From an uncultured Desulfobacterium sp. (GTDB lineage Bacteria > Desulfobacterota > DSM-4660 > Desulfatiglandales > Desulfatiglandaceae), in assembly GCA_900258555.1 (NCBI GenBank), contig LT984856.1:598356-662355 (forward strand): a stretch of 64,000 nucleotides of DNA, written 5' to 3'. How positions within the stretch are numbered: the stretch's first letter is position 1; each line of letters starts with the position of its first letter. A program made the position numbers and the translations under genes. The notes under the pieces are model-generated. The model saw nothing but the letters and a program-made list of their open reading frames with translations. It was not told the DNA's origin and ran no database searches. Below, in pieces: positions 1-8,140 of the stretch.

Positions 1-94
1 TGCACATCTCCTTCACAAGACTACCTTTTTGGGCTTTGCAAGAAAAACACTGTCAAGTCTTTTTTTTAACTTTTGTGGAAGATTCACTGAATAG

Positions 95-130
95 TTACAA
101 TTAAACATTAAAAATTGAACATTAAAAATT
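95..130. repeat. degenerate heptanucleotide array A
   Basis: Read on the minus strand this AT-rich stretch falls into 7-nt units (TTTTTAA, TGTTCAA, TTTTTAA, TGTTTAA). It sits directly 3' of the polysaccharide export gene. Same family as the arrays near 4879, 45954, 49814, 51639 and 54172. The bases 1-94 further downstream show no gene I can support. Confidence 0.6.
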
Positions 131-135
131 CGCAG

Positions 136-693
136 TCAGGGTACCACCACTACGTCTCCCCTCTGAATGAGGATGTTCTGTTCAAGTTTATCACCCTTTT
201 CCACCTGTTTGTAATTGAAAGGGATCTCTACCGTGTTCTTGTCCTGCTGCCGCAGTATCAGGATTTTATCCGCAGAGGCAAAGGCGTTGAGACCTCCAGC
301 CATGGACAGGAGTTGCATAACATTAGTATCCATGGATACAGGAAACTCTCCTGGTTTGTTGACCTTGCCTATTACGTAAGCCTTTGAGCTGTTTACCTGA
401 AGGAATAACACCGTAACCGTCGGATCAGGGATATATTCTGTAAGCCTTTCGGCAATAGCATTCTTTAATTCCGGGGCGGTCAGGCCCGATACCTCAATGC
501 TGCCGATGAGAGGAAAGGATATTACGCAATCAGGGGGGACAACAATCTGTCTTCTAAGGTTTTCATCTTTCCAGACAGATATTTCGAGGATATCGCCTGG
601 ACCGATACGATACGAACCCTCTGCCGCCTGGGCAATTGTGCATATTGTGAAAAAAAACAGAATAAACATGGTGTAGATAAGTTTTGTTTTCAC
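136..693 (-). CDS. polysaccharide export protein (Wza/SLBB family)
   Basis: Periplasmic/outer-membrane export protein for exopolysaccharide. I place the start at the GTG at 693, because AAGGAG lies six bases upstream and the protein then opens with a clean signal peptide (KTK, hydrophobic run, cleavage near AQA-AEG); the upstream ATG at 747 has no such site. The 185-aa product has the poly_export domain (YRIGPGDILEISVWKDENL, about residues 28-105) followed by one SLBB domain (KAYVIGKVNKPGEF, about 110-180). There is only one SLBB domain and no C-terminal membrane helix, so it is the short type common in exosortase-linked EPS loci rather than full Wza. It lies downstream of the PrsT-like gene in the same direction and has its own -24/-12 promoter. 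Partner genes would lie before position 1. Confidence 0.88.
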   Translation of the reverse strand: MKTKLIYTMFILFFFTICTIAQAAEGSYRIGPGDILEISVWKDENLRRQIVVPPDCVISFPLIGSIEVSGLTAPELKNAIAERLTEYIPDPTVTVLFLQVNSSKAYVIGKVNKPGEFPVSMDTNVMQLLSMAGGLNAFASADKILILRQQDKNTVEIPFNYKQVEKGDKLEQNILIQRGDVVVVP

Positions 694-777
694 TTGGTTC
701 TCCTTGTCGAGGTGCATGCCAATATGCGGTTTAAAACCATTAATCATGCAATTTCAGACACTAAGGCATATGAACAA

Positions 778-791
778 GCAAATAATATGCC
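778..791 (-). promoter_or_regulatory. sigma-54 promoter upstream of the polysaccharide export gene
   Basis: Minus-strand TGGCATATTATTTGCT: GG and GC separated by exactly 10 bases, with TGGCA and TTGCT matching the -24 and -12 consensus boxes. A start of transcription near 766 would give a leader of about 70 nt to the GTG at 693. Found by eye in the intergenic gap. Confidence 0.7.
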
Positions 792-981
792 ATATCAGGA
801 TGATATATAAAAACATATAAAATCAGTCAGTTATGCCATTAAGACTAAAATCTCAAATTAATATCATAACAAGAATACCATATTATTGGAAAATTAATGC
901 CACTATGTTGACAAAAGTTTTATAAACTGTTTGTGTCTCGATTAAAAAGATCCAATGGCCTTAAAGGAATGGATTTGACGG

Positions 982-3369
982 TTATAGACTCTTTAATGCT
1001 TTTTCAGCCTCAAGCTTTCCGGGAAAAACCTCTTTGCTGTTTGTTGCAACTTCCAGGTAATCTCTGGCTTGTTTATGATCTCCCAGTTTTAAATAAGCAA
1101 TGCCAAGGTGATAGTTGAACACTGCCATGTCTTTTCCCTTGGCCTTCACACTCAACAATAAATCCCTTGCCTTCTCATATTCACCCTGCCGATAGTAGAT
1201 CCATGCACGGGTGTCCACCAGACTTACATTACCCTCGTATTTTTTCAGAAACGGCTTAATCAGTTCTTCAGCCTTCTTGAGGTTGTCTTCTGTCGGTTCA
1301 TATTCCGCATAGTAAAAGGCCAGATTGTTGGCAGCAACCGGAGAGTCGGATCTCCTGCTAAGGACTTCTTCATACAGGGGCTTGGCCTTTTTCGGTTCAC
1401 CTCCTGCTTCGTAGAGTTGGGCCATCAGCAATGCCAGGCCGATATTTTCAGGGTTTTTTTCCCTAAGCATCTTTAATTCGTTTATAGCCTCCACGTTGGA
1501 ACGTGAAATCAGTGCGAGCCGTGCCAGAGTCAGGAGCGCCTCTTCATTATTGGGATTCTTGGAAAGTGCGAGCTCAAGATTCTTTCTGCCAAGTTCCACA
1601 TCTTTTTTTGAAAGGAATAGCTTGGCCAACATAACATAATAACTTGAGTTTTCCGTACTCTTGTCAATCTGCTGCCTGCATCTTTTTATCGCCCCATCCA
1701 GGTCATTCCCCTTGACCTTCATATTAACCAACCGAGCCAGGGCAGGGGTATAATCAGGATTTTTAAGCAGGGCATCTTCAAACAGGGTCGCTGCTTCGTT
1801 GGTATTTCCCTCGGAAAGTGCAAGCAACCCCTTATGAAATAAGGCCACCCATGAATTGGGATCAAGCCTTAGGAGACGATCAGAGTATTCTTTGACCTTG
1901 TCCTTTTTCCCTTGAGCTATGGCGATTTCGCTGATGGCCTCCAGGACCTTTTTGTTGTCCGGAATCTTTTCAAGCACCTTTTCAAGCTGTTCGTTTGCCT
2001 GGTCAAAATTACCCTTGCCCCTGTAAATATCTGCAAGGGCCATTCTGGCTCTTATAGCATCAGGATTTCTCTCTATAAGATTTTTGAAAGTGTCTTCAGC
2101 GAGGAGAGGCTCATTGTTTAACAGATGTGCCCGACCTAGATTCATGGCAGCGAGGTTATTTTGAGGCTCTTCATTCAGAACAGTACGGTATTCACTTATG
2201 GCGCCCGCATAGTCCTGTTTAGTGGCGAGCATGTCTCCCTTTAGTTGGTGCGCCCTGACATCCTTTGGATTTTCTTGCAGGACCTCTTCCGCCAGGGCCA
2301 GGACCTCATCATATTTTTTTTCCTTTGCTAGAATGGCAGCCTTAAACAGCTTTGCCCGCAAGTAATCCGGACCAGTGCGGACTTTTTCCATAAAACTGTC
2401 CAGCACTCCTACTGCACCTGCCATATCATTTTTTGCATCGAAATATTCTGCAAGCATCTGATATACAGCATATTTTTCGGGAAATTCTTTTATTGCCTGA
2501 TTCAATATCTCCTTAAGTAATTCATCCTTCCCCTCTTCTAAGTAAAATCTTGCCAATGCTATTCGGAATCTTTCGTCCTCGGGACGTGATGAGATGATGT
2601 CTTTTAGAATTTTTTCCCCTTCATCTATCCTTTTTGTCCTTGCATAAAACATGGCCAGTAATAGTTTTAAGTCGTTGTTTTCGGGGTCTTGTTGTATAAT
2701 GGTTTTATATTCTGTGAGGGCGTTTTGCAGGTCATTGTTTTTCTCAAGGATGTCAGCCAGCATCAACCTGGCTTTCTGGTTTTTTTCATCATGGGCAAGC
2801 AGTCTTCGGATCACATCCGCCGCAGCAACCATATCTTTTTGTTTTATCCTGTAAGCTGCTAACAGTAGATAGGGCTCCGCATTCTTGGGGTTTTTCAGAA
2901 TTAACGCATGTAAAATTTCTTCAGCCTCTTGTATCTTTTCCATCGCTATAAGGCACGAGGCCCTTAAGATAAGCGCCCTTTCATCTTCAGGCGTTTTGGA
3001 TAATACGTAATCCGCCTTTTCCTGCGCCTTTTCTATCTCCTTCGCTCCAAGAAGAAGGTTCCCGATAGCAACTTGCGCGTCAAGGAGTTCCGGATCGAGC
3101 TCTACCGCCTTATTCAGCGCTCCAAAGGCCTTTTGCCAGTTTTTCTCCTTCAGCTCTATCATCCCCAGTATATGGTAGGCCGGGGCGAATTTCGGGTCAA
3201 TCTGCAGGGAGTTTTTAAGCTCCAGTCTGGCCTTTACAAAATCACCCTTCTCATATAGTTCCTTGCCTTTATTGTAGAAATTCATCTTTCTTTCATCAGG
3301 ACTGCCGCAGGAAAGGACGAGAAGACAGGAAATTATGGTGCAAAGTACAGTGCATCCTCTAAGTCTCAT
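982..3369 (-). CDS. TPR-repeat lipoprotein, PrsT-like (exosortase/EPS system)
   Basis: A 795-aa protein made almost entirely of about twenty tetratricopeptide repeats (units such as AYHILGMIELKEKNWQKAF). The ATG at 3369 is chosen because AGGAGA precedes it by seven bases and it yields a lipoprotein signal peptide with lipobox VLSC-G, acylated Cys at residue 21; the longer reading frame from 3429 adds 20 residues that do not look like a signal. Size, lipobox and repeat content match the PrsT family (PEP-CTERM-system TPR lipoproteins), which accompany exosortase EPS clusters; neighbouring export protein agrees. It probably scaffolds an envelope polysaccharide assembly complex. No exosortase or PEP-CTERM protein is visible inside the window, so the system assignment is inference. 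Confidence 0.82.
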   Translation of the reverse strand: MRLRGCTVLCTIISCLLVLSCGSPDERKMNFYNKGKELYEKGDFVKARLELKNSLQIDPKFAPAYHILGMIELKEKNWQKAFGALNKAVELDPELLDAQVAIGNLLLGAKEIEKAQEKADYVLSKTPEDERALILRASCLIAMEKIQEAEEILHALILKNPKNAEPYLLLAAYRIKQKDMVAAADVIRRLLAHDEKNQKARLMLADILEKNNDLQNALTEYKTIIQQDPENNDLKLLLAMFYARTKRIDEGEKILKDIISSRPEDERFRIALARFYLEEGKDELLKEILNQAIKEFPEKYAVYQMLAEYFDAKNDMAGAVGVLDSFMEKVRTGPDYLRAKLFKAAILAKEKKYDEVLALAEEVLQENPKDVRAHQLKGDMLATKQDYAGAISEYRTVLNEEPQNNLAAMNLGRAHLLNNEPLLAEDTFKNLIERNPDAIRARMALADIYRGKGNFDQANEQLEKVLEKIPDNKKVLEAISEIAIAQGKKDKVKEYSDRLLRLDPNSWVALFHKGLLALSEGNTNEAATLFEDALLKNPDYTPALARLVNMKVKGNDLDGAIKRCRQQIDKSTENSSYYVMLAKLFLSKKDVELGRKNLELALSKNPNNEEALLTLARLALISRSNVEAINELKMLREKNPENIGLALLMAQLYEAGGEPKKAKPLYEEVLSRRSDSPVAANNLAFYYAEYEPTEDNLKKAEELIKPFLKKYEGNVSLVDTRAWIYYRQGEYEKARDLLLSVKAKGKDMAVFNYHLGIAYLKLGDHKQARDYLEVATNSKEVFPGKLEAEKALKSL

Positions 3370-3529
3370 AAGCGCTTTCTCCTGTGTTATTGATAAATTG
3401 ATTATGGTTGAAAATCTGACTGGAGCCATAGGCCATATGCCGGGCCGTCATCCTCCCCGAGCAGTGGCAAAAATCTTTAGCAGAACCAGGCCATATAGTC
3501 AATAATGGTTATGATCTCGTTGAAGTTTT

Positions 3530-3543
3530 GCAAAAAATGTTCC
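3530..3543 (-). promoter_or_regulatory. sigma-54 promoter upstream of the TPR lipoprotein gene
   Basis: Minus-strand TGGAACATTTTTTGCA, GG-N10-GC with a perfect TTGCA -12 box and one deviation in the -24 box. Predicted start near 3518, about 150 nt before the lipoprotein ATG. The 3370-3674 gap otherwise holds only this site and the divergent promoter at 3594-3621. Confidence 0.65.
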
Positions 3544-3593
3544 AAAATCTTTAATCCCTCCCTATGCTTGAGACCGGCCCTTGAAAATGGAGG

Positions 3594-3621
3594 TTGATCA
3601 AAAACGGATATCAACTATAAT
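3594..3621 (+). promoter_or_regulatory. sigma-70-type promoter for the HDOD operon
   Basis: TTGATC, 16-base spacer, TATAAT (3616-3621), about 54 bases before the ATG at 3675. Divergent from the sigma-54 site at 3530-3543. Confidence 0.6.
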
Positions 3622-3674
3622 GCGGATTAAAAATAAAGGAATTACTCTGGCAGCCACAGTGGGGGACATTTGAT

Positions 3675-4022
3675 ATGTTAGTCTTAGGACTTGACAAATT
3701 ACAGCCCGGAATGAGACTTGCTGAACCTTCATACAATTTTCAAGGTGTATTATTGCTGGATGCAGGCGTTGAACTGTCTGAAAATAATATCAGGATACTA
3801 AAATCCTGGGGTGTGGCCAAGGTCAGCATTGATGGAAAGAGCGAAGACAAAAAGGCCAAGTCGGTAGATTCTGAAAATAAGATAAGAAGCAGTATAAGAA
3901 ATGGGCTGCAAAAGAAATTCTCTGATGTCCTGGATGATCCTGTTATGGAGGAGATCATGAGGGTCGCGGGAAAGATTCTGCAAAAAAGATCTCTGAGCGG
4001 AGAAGGACATGAAAAATCCTAA
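3675..4022 (+). CDS. small protein resembling the N-terminal domain of HD-GYP proteins
   Basis: A 115-aa soluble protein. Residues 1-55 (LDKLQPGMRLAEPSY, LLLDAGVELSENNI, LKSWGVAKVSI) resemble the short beta-rich domain often found in front of HD-GYP cyclic-di-GMP phosphodiesterases; the rest (55-115) is charged, helical and without a recognisable motif. Here the domain stands alone, and the downstream gene, which overlaps it by 14 bases, encodes an HDOD domain, so the two halves of what is elsewhere a single signalling protein may act as partners. No HD, GYP, GGDEF or EAL motif is present in this gene. Function not known. Confidence 0.7.
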   Translation: MLVLGLDKLQPGMRLAEPSYNFQGVLLLDAGVELSENNIRILKSWGVAKVSIDGKSEDKKAKSVDSENKIRSSIRNGLQKKFSDVLDDPVMEEIMRVAGKILQKRSLSGEGHEKS

Positions 4023-4866
4023 TCTCAAAAGAATCGTAGGAAAGGTAAGAGACTTGCCCACCCTTCCAAGGACGGTCTTGAAGATAACAGAACTGGTCAA
4101 CAATCCCAAATCCTCTGCAAAAGACCTTGCCAAGGTGATAACAGATGATCAGGTCCTGACCGCAAGGCTCTTAAAACTTGTCAACTCTTCTTTTTATGGG
4201 TTCCCCCAGAAGATATCAACGGTTACAGGCGCCATCGTGTTGCTGGGATTTGACGCCATTAGGAATCTGCTTTTAACCACCTCTGTCTTTGGACTGTTTC
4301 CAAGAAGGCCCAGGACGGACACATTCCGGATGGAGCTGTTCTGGGATCACTCGCTGGGCTGCGCTATCGGCGCAAAGGTTATAGGCGACTACATGAGGTA
4401 TGACAAGGTAGAGGAGCTTTTCGTATCCGGTCTGTTACATGATATAGGAAAGATTGTAGAGTTATTATTTTTACCGGAAGACTTCAGCAAGGTGATTTCC
4501 ACAGTCAAGGAAGAAGACATACTCATGTCAGAGGCCGAGAACAGGGTCCTCGACTATAGCCACGCCCAGATAGGAGAAATGCTCGCCGAGAGATGGAACA
4601 TGTCATCCAAGCTGATTAATGTCATTGCCCATCATCATCAGCCAGCCCTTGCAGGCAGATTTTCAAGGGAGGCGGCAATTGTTCACCTGGCCGACATCCT
4701 TTGCAGGGCGATAGACATCGGCTCCGGTGGTGACAACAAAATTCCGCCGCTGAACAAAGAGGCATGGGACGCACTGCAATTAAAAATGAGTTCCCTTGAG
4801 CCGATTGCAGTAGAGATGGAGAGGCAGTTTAATGATATAAGCAGATTCATAGCAACAACTCCATGA
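4009..4866 (+). CDS. HDOD domain signalling protein
   Basis: A 285-aa cytoplasmic protein with an HDOD domain covering about residues 15-210: LPTLPRTVLKITELVNNP at the start, the helix LTARLLKLVNSSFYGFP, and the conserved LLHDIGKIV stretch near residues 145-155. HDOD proteins are HD-like regulators, usually without demonstrated hydrolase activity, tied to two-component, cyclic-di-GMP or stress signalling. It overlaps the upstream gene by 14 bases, so the pair is translationally coupled, and is followed 125 bases later by a sigma-54 response regulator gene. A histidine-rich patch (IAHHHQPA) lies near residue 205. Confidence 0.85.
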   Translation: MKNPNLKRIVGKVRDLPTLPRTVLKITELVNNPKSSAKDLAKVITDDQVLTARLLKLVNSSFYGFPQKISTVTGAIVLLGFDAIRNLLLTTSVFGLFPRRPRTDTFRMELFWDHSLGCAIGAKVIGDYMRYDKVEELFVSGLLHDIGKIVELLFLPEDFSKVISTVKEEDILMSEAENRVLDYSHAQIGEMLAERWNMSSKLINVIAHHHQPALAGRFSREAAIVHLADILCRAIDIGSGGDNKIPPLNKEAWDALQLKMSSLEPIAVEMERQFNDISRFIATTP

Positions 4867-4878
4867 CAATAATGGTAA

Positions 4879-4906
4879 TTTTTAATTGTGAATTTGTAAT
4901 TATTAA
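4879..4906. repeat. degenerate heptanucleotide array B
   Basis: Four successive 7-nt units TTTTTAA, TTGTGAA, TTTGTAA, TTATTAA, starting 12 bases after the HDOD stop codon. Same family as the other arrays in this window. Confidence 0.65.
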
Positions 4907-4991
4907 TTCACTTGAAGCCTTGGCCCTTTGACTGACACAATCCCATAGATGACAACTGTCTGAGCAACAAACGCACGCGGGAGAAACAATT

Positions 4992-6350
4992 ATGGATGAC
5001 CTCAAAATTCTGTTTGTAGATGACGAAAGGGAAATCCTCTCTATTGTAAAGGAATACCTGTCTCTTAGAGGGTATGATGTGATGGTTGCAGATAATGGGA
5101 ATGAGGCTCTTGAAGCGATAAAGGAAAAAGGCTTTGACATTGTCTTCACCGACCTTAACATGCCGGGCTGCAGCGGGATGGAACTACTTGCTGCAACAAA
5201 GGAGCACCTTCCGGAGACAGAGGTGGTCATTGTCACCGGTCACGGTACCATAGAATCTGCTATAGAGGCATTAAGGCTGGGTAGCTATGATTATCTACAA
5301 AAACCCATCAAGCTTGAACGACTGAAGATCCTGATTGATAGAATTTCTGAAAAAAACAGTCTGAAGAGGGAAAATATATTAATAAAGAGGAGATTAAAGG
5401 AGAGATACCAGTTTGATGAACTGGTGGGCGTAAGCCCGAAGATGCAGGAGATCTATGAGATTATAGACCGAATAAGCATCAATACACCCACAGTCCTGAT
5501 CCAGGGAGAAAGCGGCACTGGTAAGGAGGTGGTGGCAAAGGTCATTCATCAAAACAGCGGCCGCAAGGGAATGCCTTTTATACCGGTCAACTGCGGCGCA
5601 ATGGTGGAAGGCCTTCTGGAAAGTGAATTATTCGGTCATGTAAAGGGCTCTTTCACAGGCGCGATCAAAGACAAAATAGGCCTGTTTAAGGCGGCTGAAG
5701 GCGGCACGATATTTCTGGATGAAATTGCCGAACTTACACCGAATCTGCAGGTAAAGCTGTTACGTGTGCTACAGGAAAAAAAGATAAGGGCCGTTGGCGA
5801 CACATCTGAATATAACGTTGAGGCAAGGGTAATAGCCGCAACAAATAGAAACCTGGAAGAGGCTATTAAGAGCGGGGCATTAAGGAGAGACCTCTTTTAC
5901 CGGCTCAACGTGGTTTCGGTCAGAATGCCCCCACTGCGTGAGAGAAAGGAGGATGTTCCGCTTTTTATAAACTATTTTTTAAACAAATTTAATGTATTAA
6001 CCAAAAGAAAGGTCTCAAGCATTTCCCAGGAGGCGATGAATGCCTTACTAAACTACAACTGGCCCGGCAATGTGAGGCAACTGGAAAATGCGATTGAAAG
6101 GGCATTTGTACTGGGGGTGGGTGAATCAATAGAACTGACAGATCTTCCTTCTGAAGTAAGAGAATTTGCAGAGGCCCCGCGAAGGATGGGCGCAACCCTG
6201 AATCTCAAGGAAAATGAAATCATCCTGATAAAAGAGTCATTGGATAAGACCGGTGGGAACAAGGCCAAGGCTGCGGACCTGCTGGGAATCAATCTGACCA
6301 CTCTATACAGAAAAATAAAAAAATACGGCATGTTACCCATTTGCGATTAG
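4992..6350 (+). CDS. sigma-54-dependent response regulator (NtrC/AtoC type)
   Basis: A 452-aa enhancer-binding protein. Receiver domain 1-118 with phospho-acceptor Asp54 (VFTDLNMPG) and conserved Thr and Lys104; AAA+ domain about 140-375 with Walker A GESGTGKE (172-179), the sigma-54 contact loop as GSFTGA (219-224, a Ser-for-Ala variant of GAFTGA), Walker B TIFLDEI; and a Fis-type helix-turn-helix at about 412-448 (AKAADLLGINLTTLYRKI). Start supported by GGGAG eight bases upstream. No histidine kinase is adjacent. Exosortase EPS loci often encode a regulator of this class (PrsR) acting with sigma-54; two sigma-54 promoters lie before the EPS genes at the left of the window, so a role there is possible but only inferred. 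Bases 6351-6577 downstream show nothing I can support. Confidence 0.92.
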   Translation: MDDLKILFVDDEREILSIVKEYLSLRGYDVMVADNGNEALEAIKEKGFDIVFTDLNMPGCSGMELLAATKEHLPETEVVIVTGHGTIESAIEALRLGSYDYLQKPIKLERLKILIDRISEKNSLKRENILIKRRLKERYQFDELVGVSPKMQEIYEIIDRISINTPTVLIQGESGTGKEVVAKVIHQNSGRKGMPFIPVNCGAMVEGLLESELFGHVKGSFTGAIKDKIGLFKAAEGGTIFLDEIAELTPNLQVKLLRVLQEKKIRAVGDTSEYNVEARVIAATNRNLEEAIKSGALRRDLFYRLNVVSVRMPPLRERKEDVPLFINYFLNKFNVLTKRKVSSISQEAMNALLNYNWPGNVRQLENAIERAFVLGVGESIELTDLPSEVREFAEAPRRMGATLNLKENEIILIKESLDKTGGNKAKAADLLGINLTTLYRKIKKYGMLPICD

Positions 6351-6577
6351 AGACCCTCTCTCTTTATGGAGCAAATCAAGCATATAGATATCCTTTTACC
6401 CTTGACCTTTGTTTCCCCCAATTGTTTCGCTTTGCTTCCATCATCTGCGTCAAGCTGTTTCCAGGCCCCTTCTTGACAAATGCGGGTTTTTGGGCAAAAG
6501 TGCCTTTTCGGTTCAACAGGCCGCTTTAACTGGAACCTGAGCTTATCCGGACAGACCGACAGATTTCAATAAAGTTC

Positions 6578-8140
6578 ATGAAAGAAAAAATTGATCTCCT
6601 TTTAATACATGTTCCCAGGTTTTCCGGTTATTACCGGCCTTATGGCGAATACATGTCCGTAAACCTCCTTCCCATGGGCTCATGGCTGCTTGCCGATCTG
6701 GCCGTTCGCACAGGCTTTAAGACCAGAATCATACACCTGGGTCTGGAGTGGATTGAGACACGCAAGTTCTCCGCACTTCCTTACATCCAGGACAAGGACA
6801 TCGTTTTGGCGGTTATTCCCCTCCACTGGCACCAGCAGTCCTATGACGTCATGGAGGCGGCAGGTGAGATAAAAAAGGCGCGGCCGGAGATATTCATTGC
6901 CCTTGGCGGCTATACCGCAAGTTATTTTCACAAAGAGATAATGGCCGGTTACACCCAGATTGATGCGGTAATCCGCGGTGATGCGGAGGTCCCTCTGCCA
7001 GCGCTCTTAAATGCCATGAAGGGAGGAAAGGGACTGGAAACAGTGCCCAATCTTACCTGGCGGCAGGATGGGAAGGTCAGGGAGAATCCCCTGTCATATG
7101 TCGCCTCTGAAAAGGATATTGACAACGCCTCATACACCAATCTTGGACTTTTAAAGGATCATAGGACCTACATGCATTATATGGGCATGCCCTTTGTCTG
7201 GTCCAAGGGTTTTACCAAAGAGCAGAACAGGAAATACTTTCATCTGGGTCACGATATGTTTTTCGTGAACGTCGGCAGGGGTTGTCTCGGAAACTGCACA
7301 TGGTGCGGGGGAGGTGCGAAGGCCCAGCAAAAGGTAAACGGCAGACGCGGCGTCATATTCAGATCCCCGGATAAGGTGGCTGATACCGTTTCCGAGGCGG
7401 CGGAAACAGGCTATGATATGATCCACCTGTCCTTTGATCCGGGAAAGGAGGCGGAGAAATATTATCTGGACCTGTTCGGCCTCATACGCCGACGCAAAAT
7501 AAATGTCCTGTGTTATTTTGAATCCTTCAGCCTTCCATCAGAGCCTTTTCTGAATGCATTTTCCGAAACATTCAAACCGGCTGGCTCTGTCATTGCCATA
7601 TCGCCTGAGTCCGGAGATGAACAGATAAGGCGTCTTAACAGGAGCTTTTTCTTTACCAATAATGAGCTCATGGAAAATATCTCCCTTGCCCAGGGATTGG
7701 GCATAAGGGTGGATCTGTTTTTTTCAATAGGTATCCCCGGCGAATCCTGTTCCGATCTTTCCAGGACCGCCTCCTTCAGAAAACAGATAAAGAAGAAGTT
7801 CAAAAACATCGGCAGGATATGGACATCGCCCATCACCATGGAGCCAGCATCCCCCTGGTTTGAGGAGCCCGCCTCATTTGGCGTTGTCTCCATGCGGCGA
7901 TCCTTTTCCGATTATTATCGCGCCGGATCCCCTGACGGCAAGGGCCTGGGATATTATATCCCGGATTTTAACGGCAACGGCCCGCCAATGGATGCAGAAA
8001 GGTTTGAAAAGCTGCTGTTTGAGACCAAGTGCCGGGATCACTGTTCCTTTCATGCAAACCCCAACAAGGCCAGTTCCCCCCTTGAGGGCAGGATATATTG
8101 TCATTATTTGAATTGGATGACCGGGAGACGAAATGAATGA
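6578..8140 (+). CDS. cobalamin-binding-domain radical SAM protein
   Basis: A 520-aa class-B-like radical SAM enzyme. Residues 1-160 form a B12-binding-type Rossmann domain (LLLIHVPRFSG, ALGGYTASYF, AVIRGDAEVPLPALL) without the DxHxxG motif, as in many radical SAM members. The SAM domain follows, with the cluster motif Cys236-x3-Cys240-x2-Cys243 (GRGCLGNCTWCGGG) and later SAM-contact segments (AISPESGDEQIRRLNR, FFSIGIPGES). A Cys/His-containing tail (CRDHCSFH) ends the protein. Such enzymes often methylate unactivated carbon or phosphorus, but the substrate here cannot be read from sequence. The stop overlaps the start of the NifV-like synthase by 8 bases, so it belongs to that operon. Confidence 0.85.
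   Translation: MKEKIDLLLIHVPRFSGYYRPYGEYMSVNLLPMGSWLLADLAVRTGFKTRIIHLGLEWIETRKFSALPYIQDKDIVLAVIPLHWHQQSYDVMEAAGEIKKARPEIFIALGGYTASYFHKEIMAGYTQIDAVIRGDAEVPLPALLNAMKGGKGLETVPNLTWRQDGKVRENPLSYVASEKDIDNASYTNLGLLKDHRTYMHYMGMPFVWSKGFTKEQNRKYFHLGHDMFFVNVGRGCLGNCTWCGGGAKAQQKVNGRRGVIFRSPDKVADTVSEAAETGYDMIHLSFDPGKEAEKYYLDLFGLIRRRKINVLCYFESFSLPSEPFLNAFSETFKPAGSVIAISPESGDEQIRRLNRSFFFTNNELMENISLAQGLGIRVDLFFSIGIPGESCSDLSRTASFRKQIKKKFKNIGRIWTSPITMEPASPWFEEPASFGVVSMRRSFSDYYRAGSPDGKGLGYYIPDFNGNGPPMDAERFEKLLFETKCRDHCSFHANPNKASSPLEGRIYCHYLNWMTGRRNE

Noticed and set aside
6341-6529. Short plus-strand reading frame after the response regulator
   Set aside because: No ribosome site, no motif and overlaps the regulator stop; composition looks non-coding.
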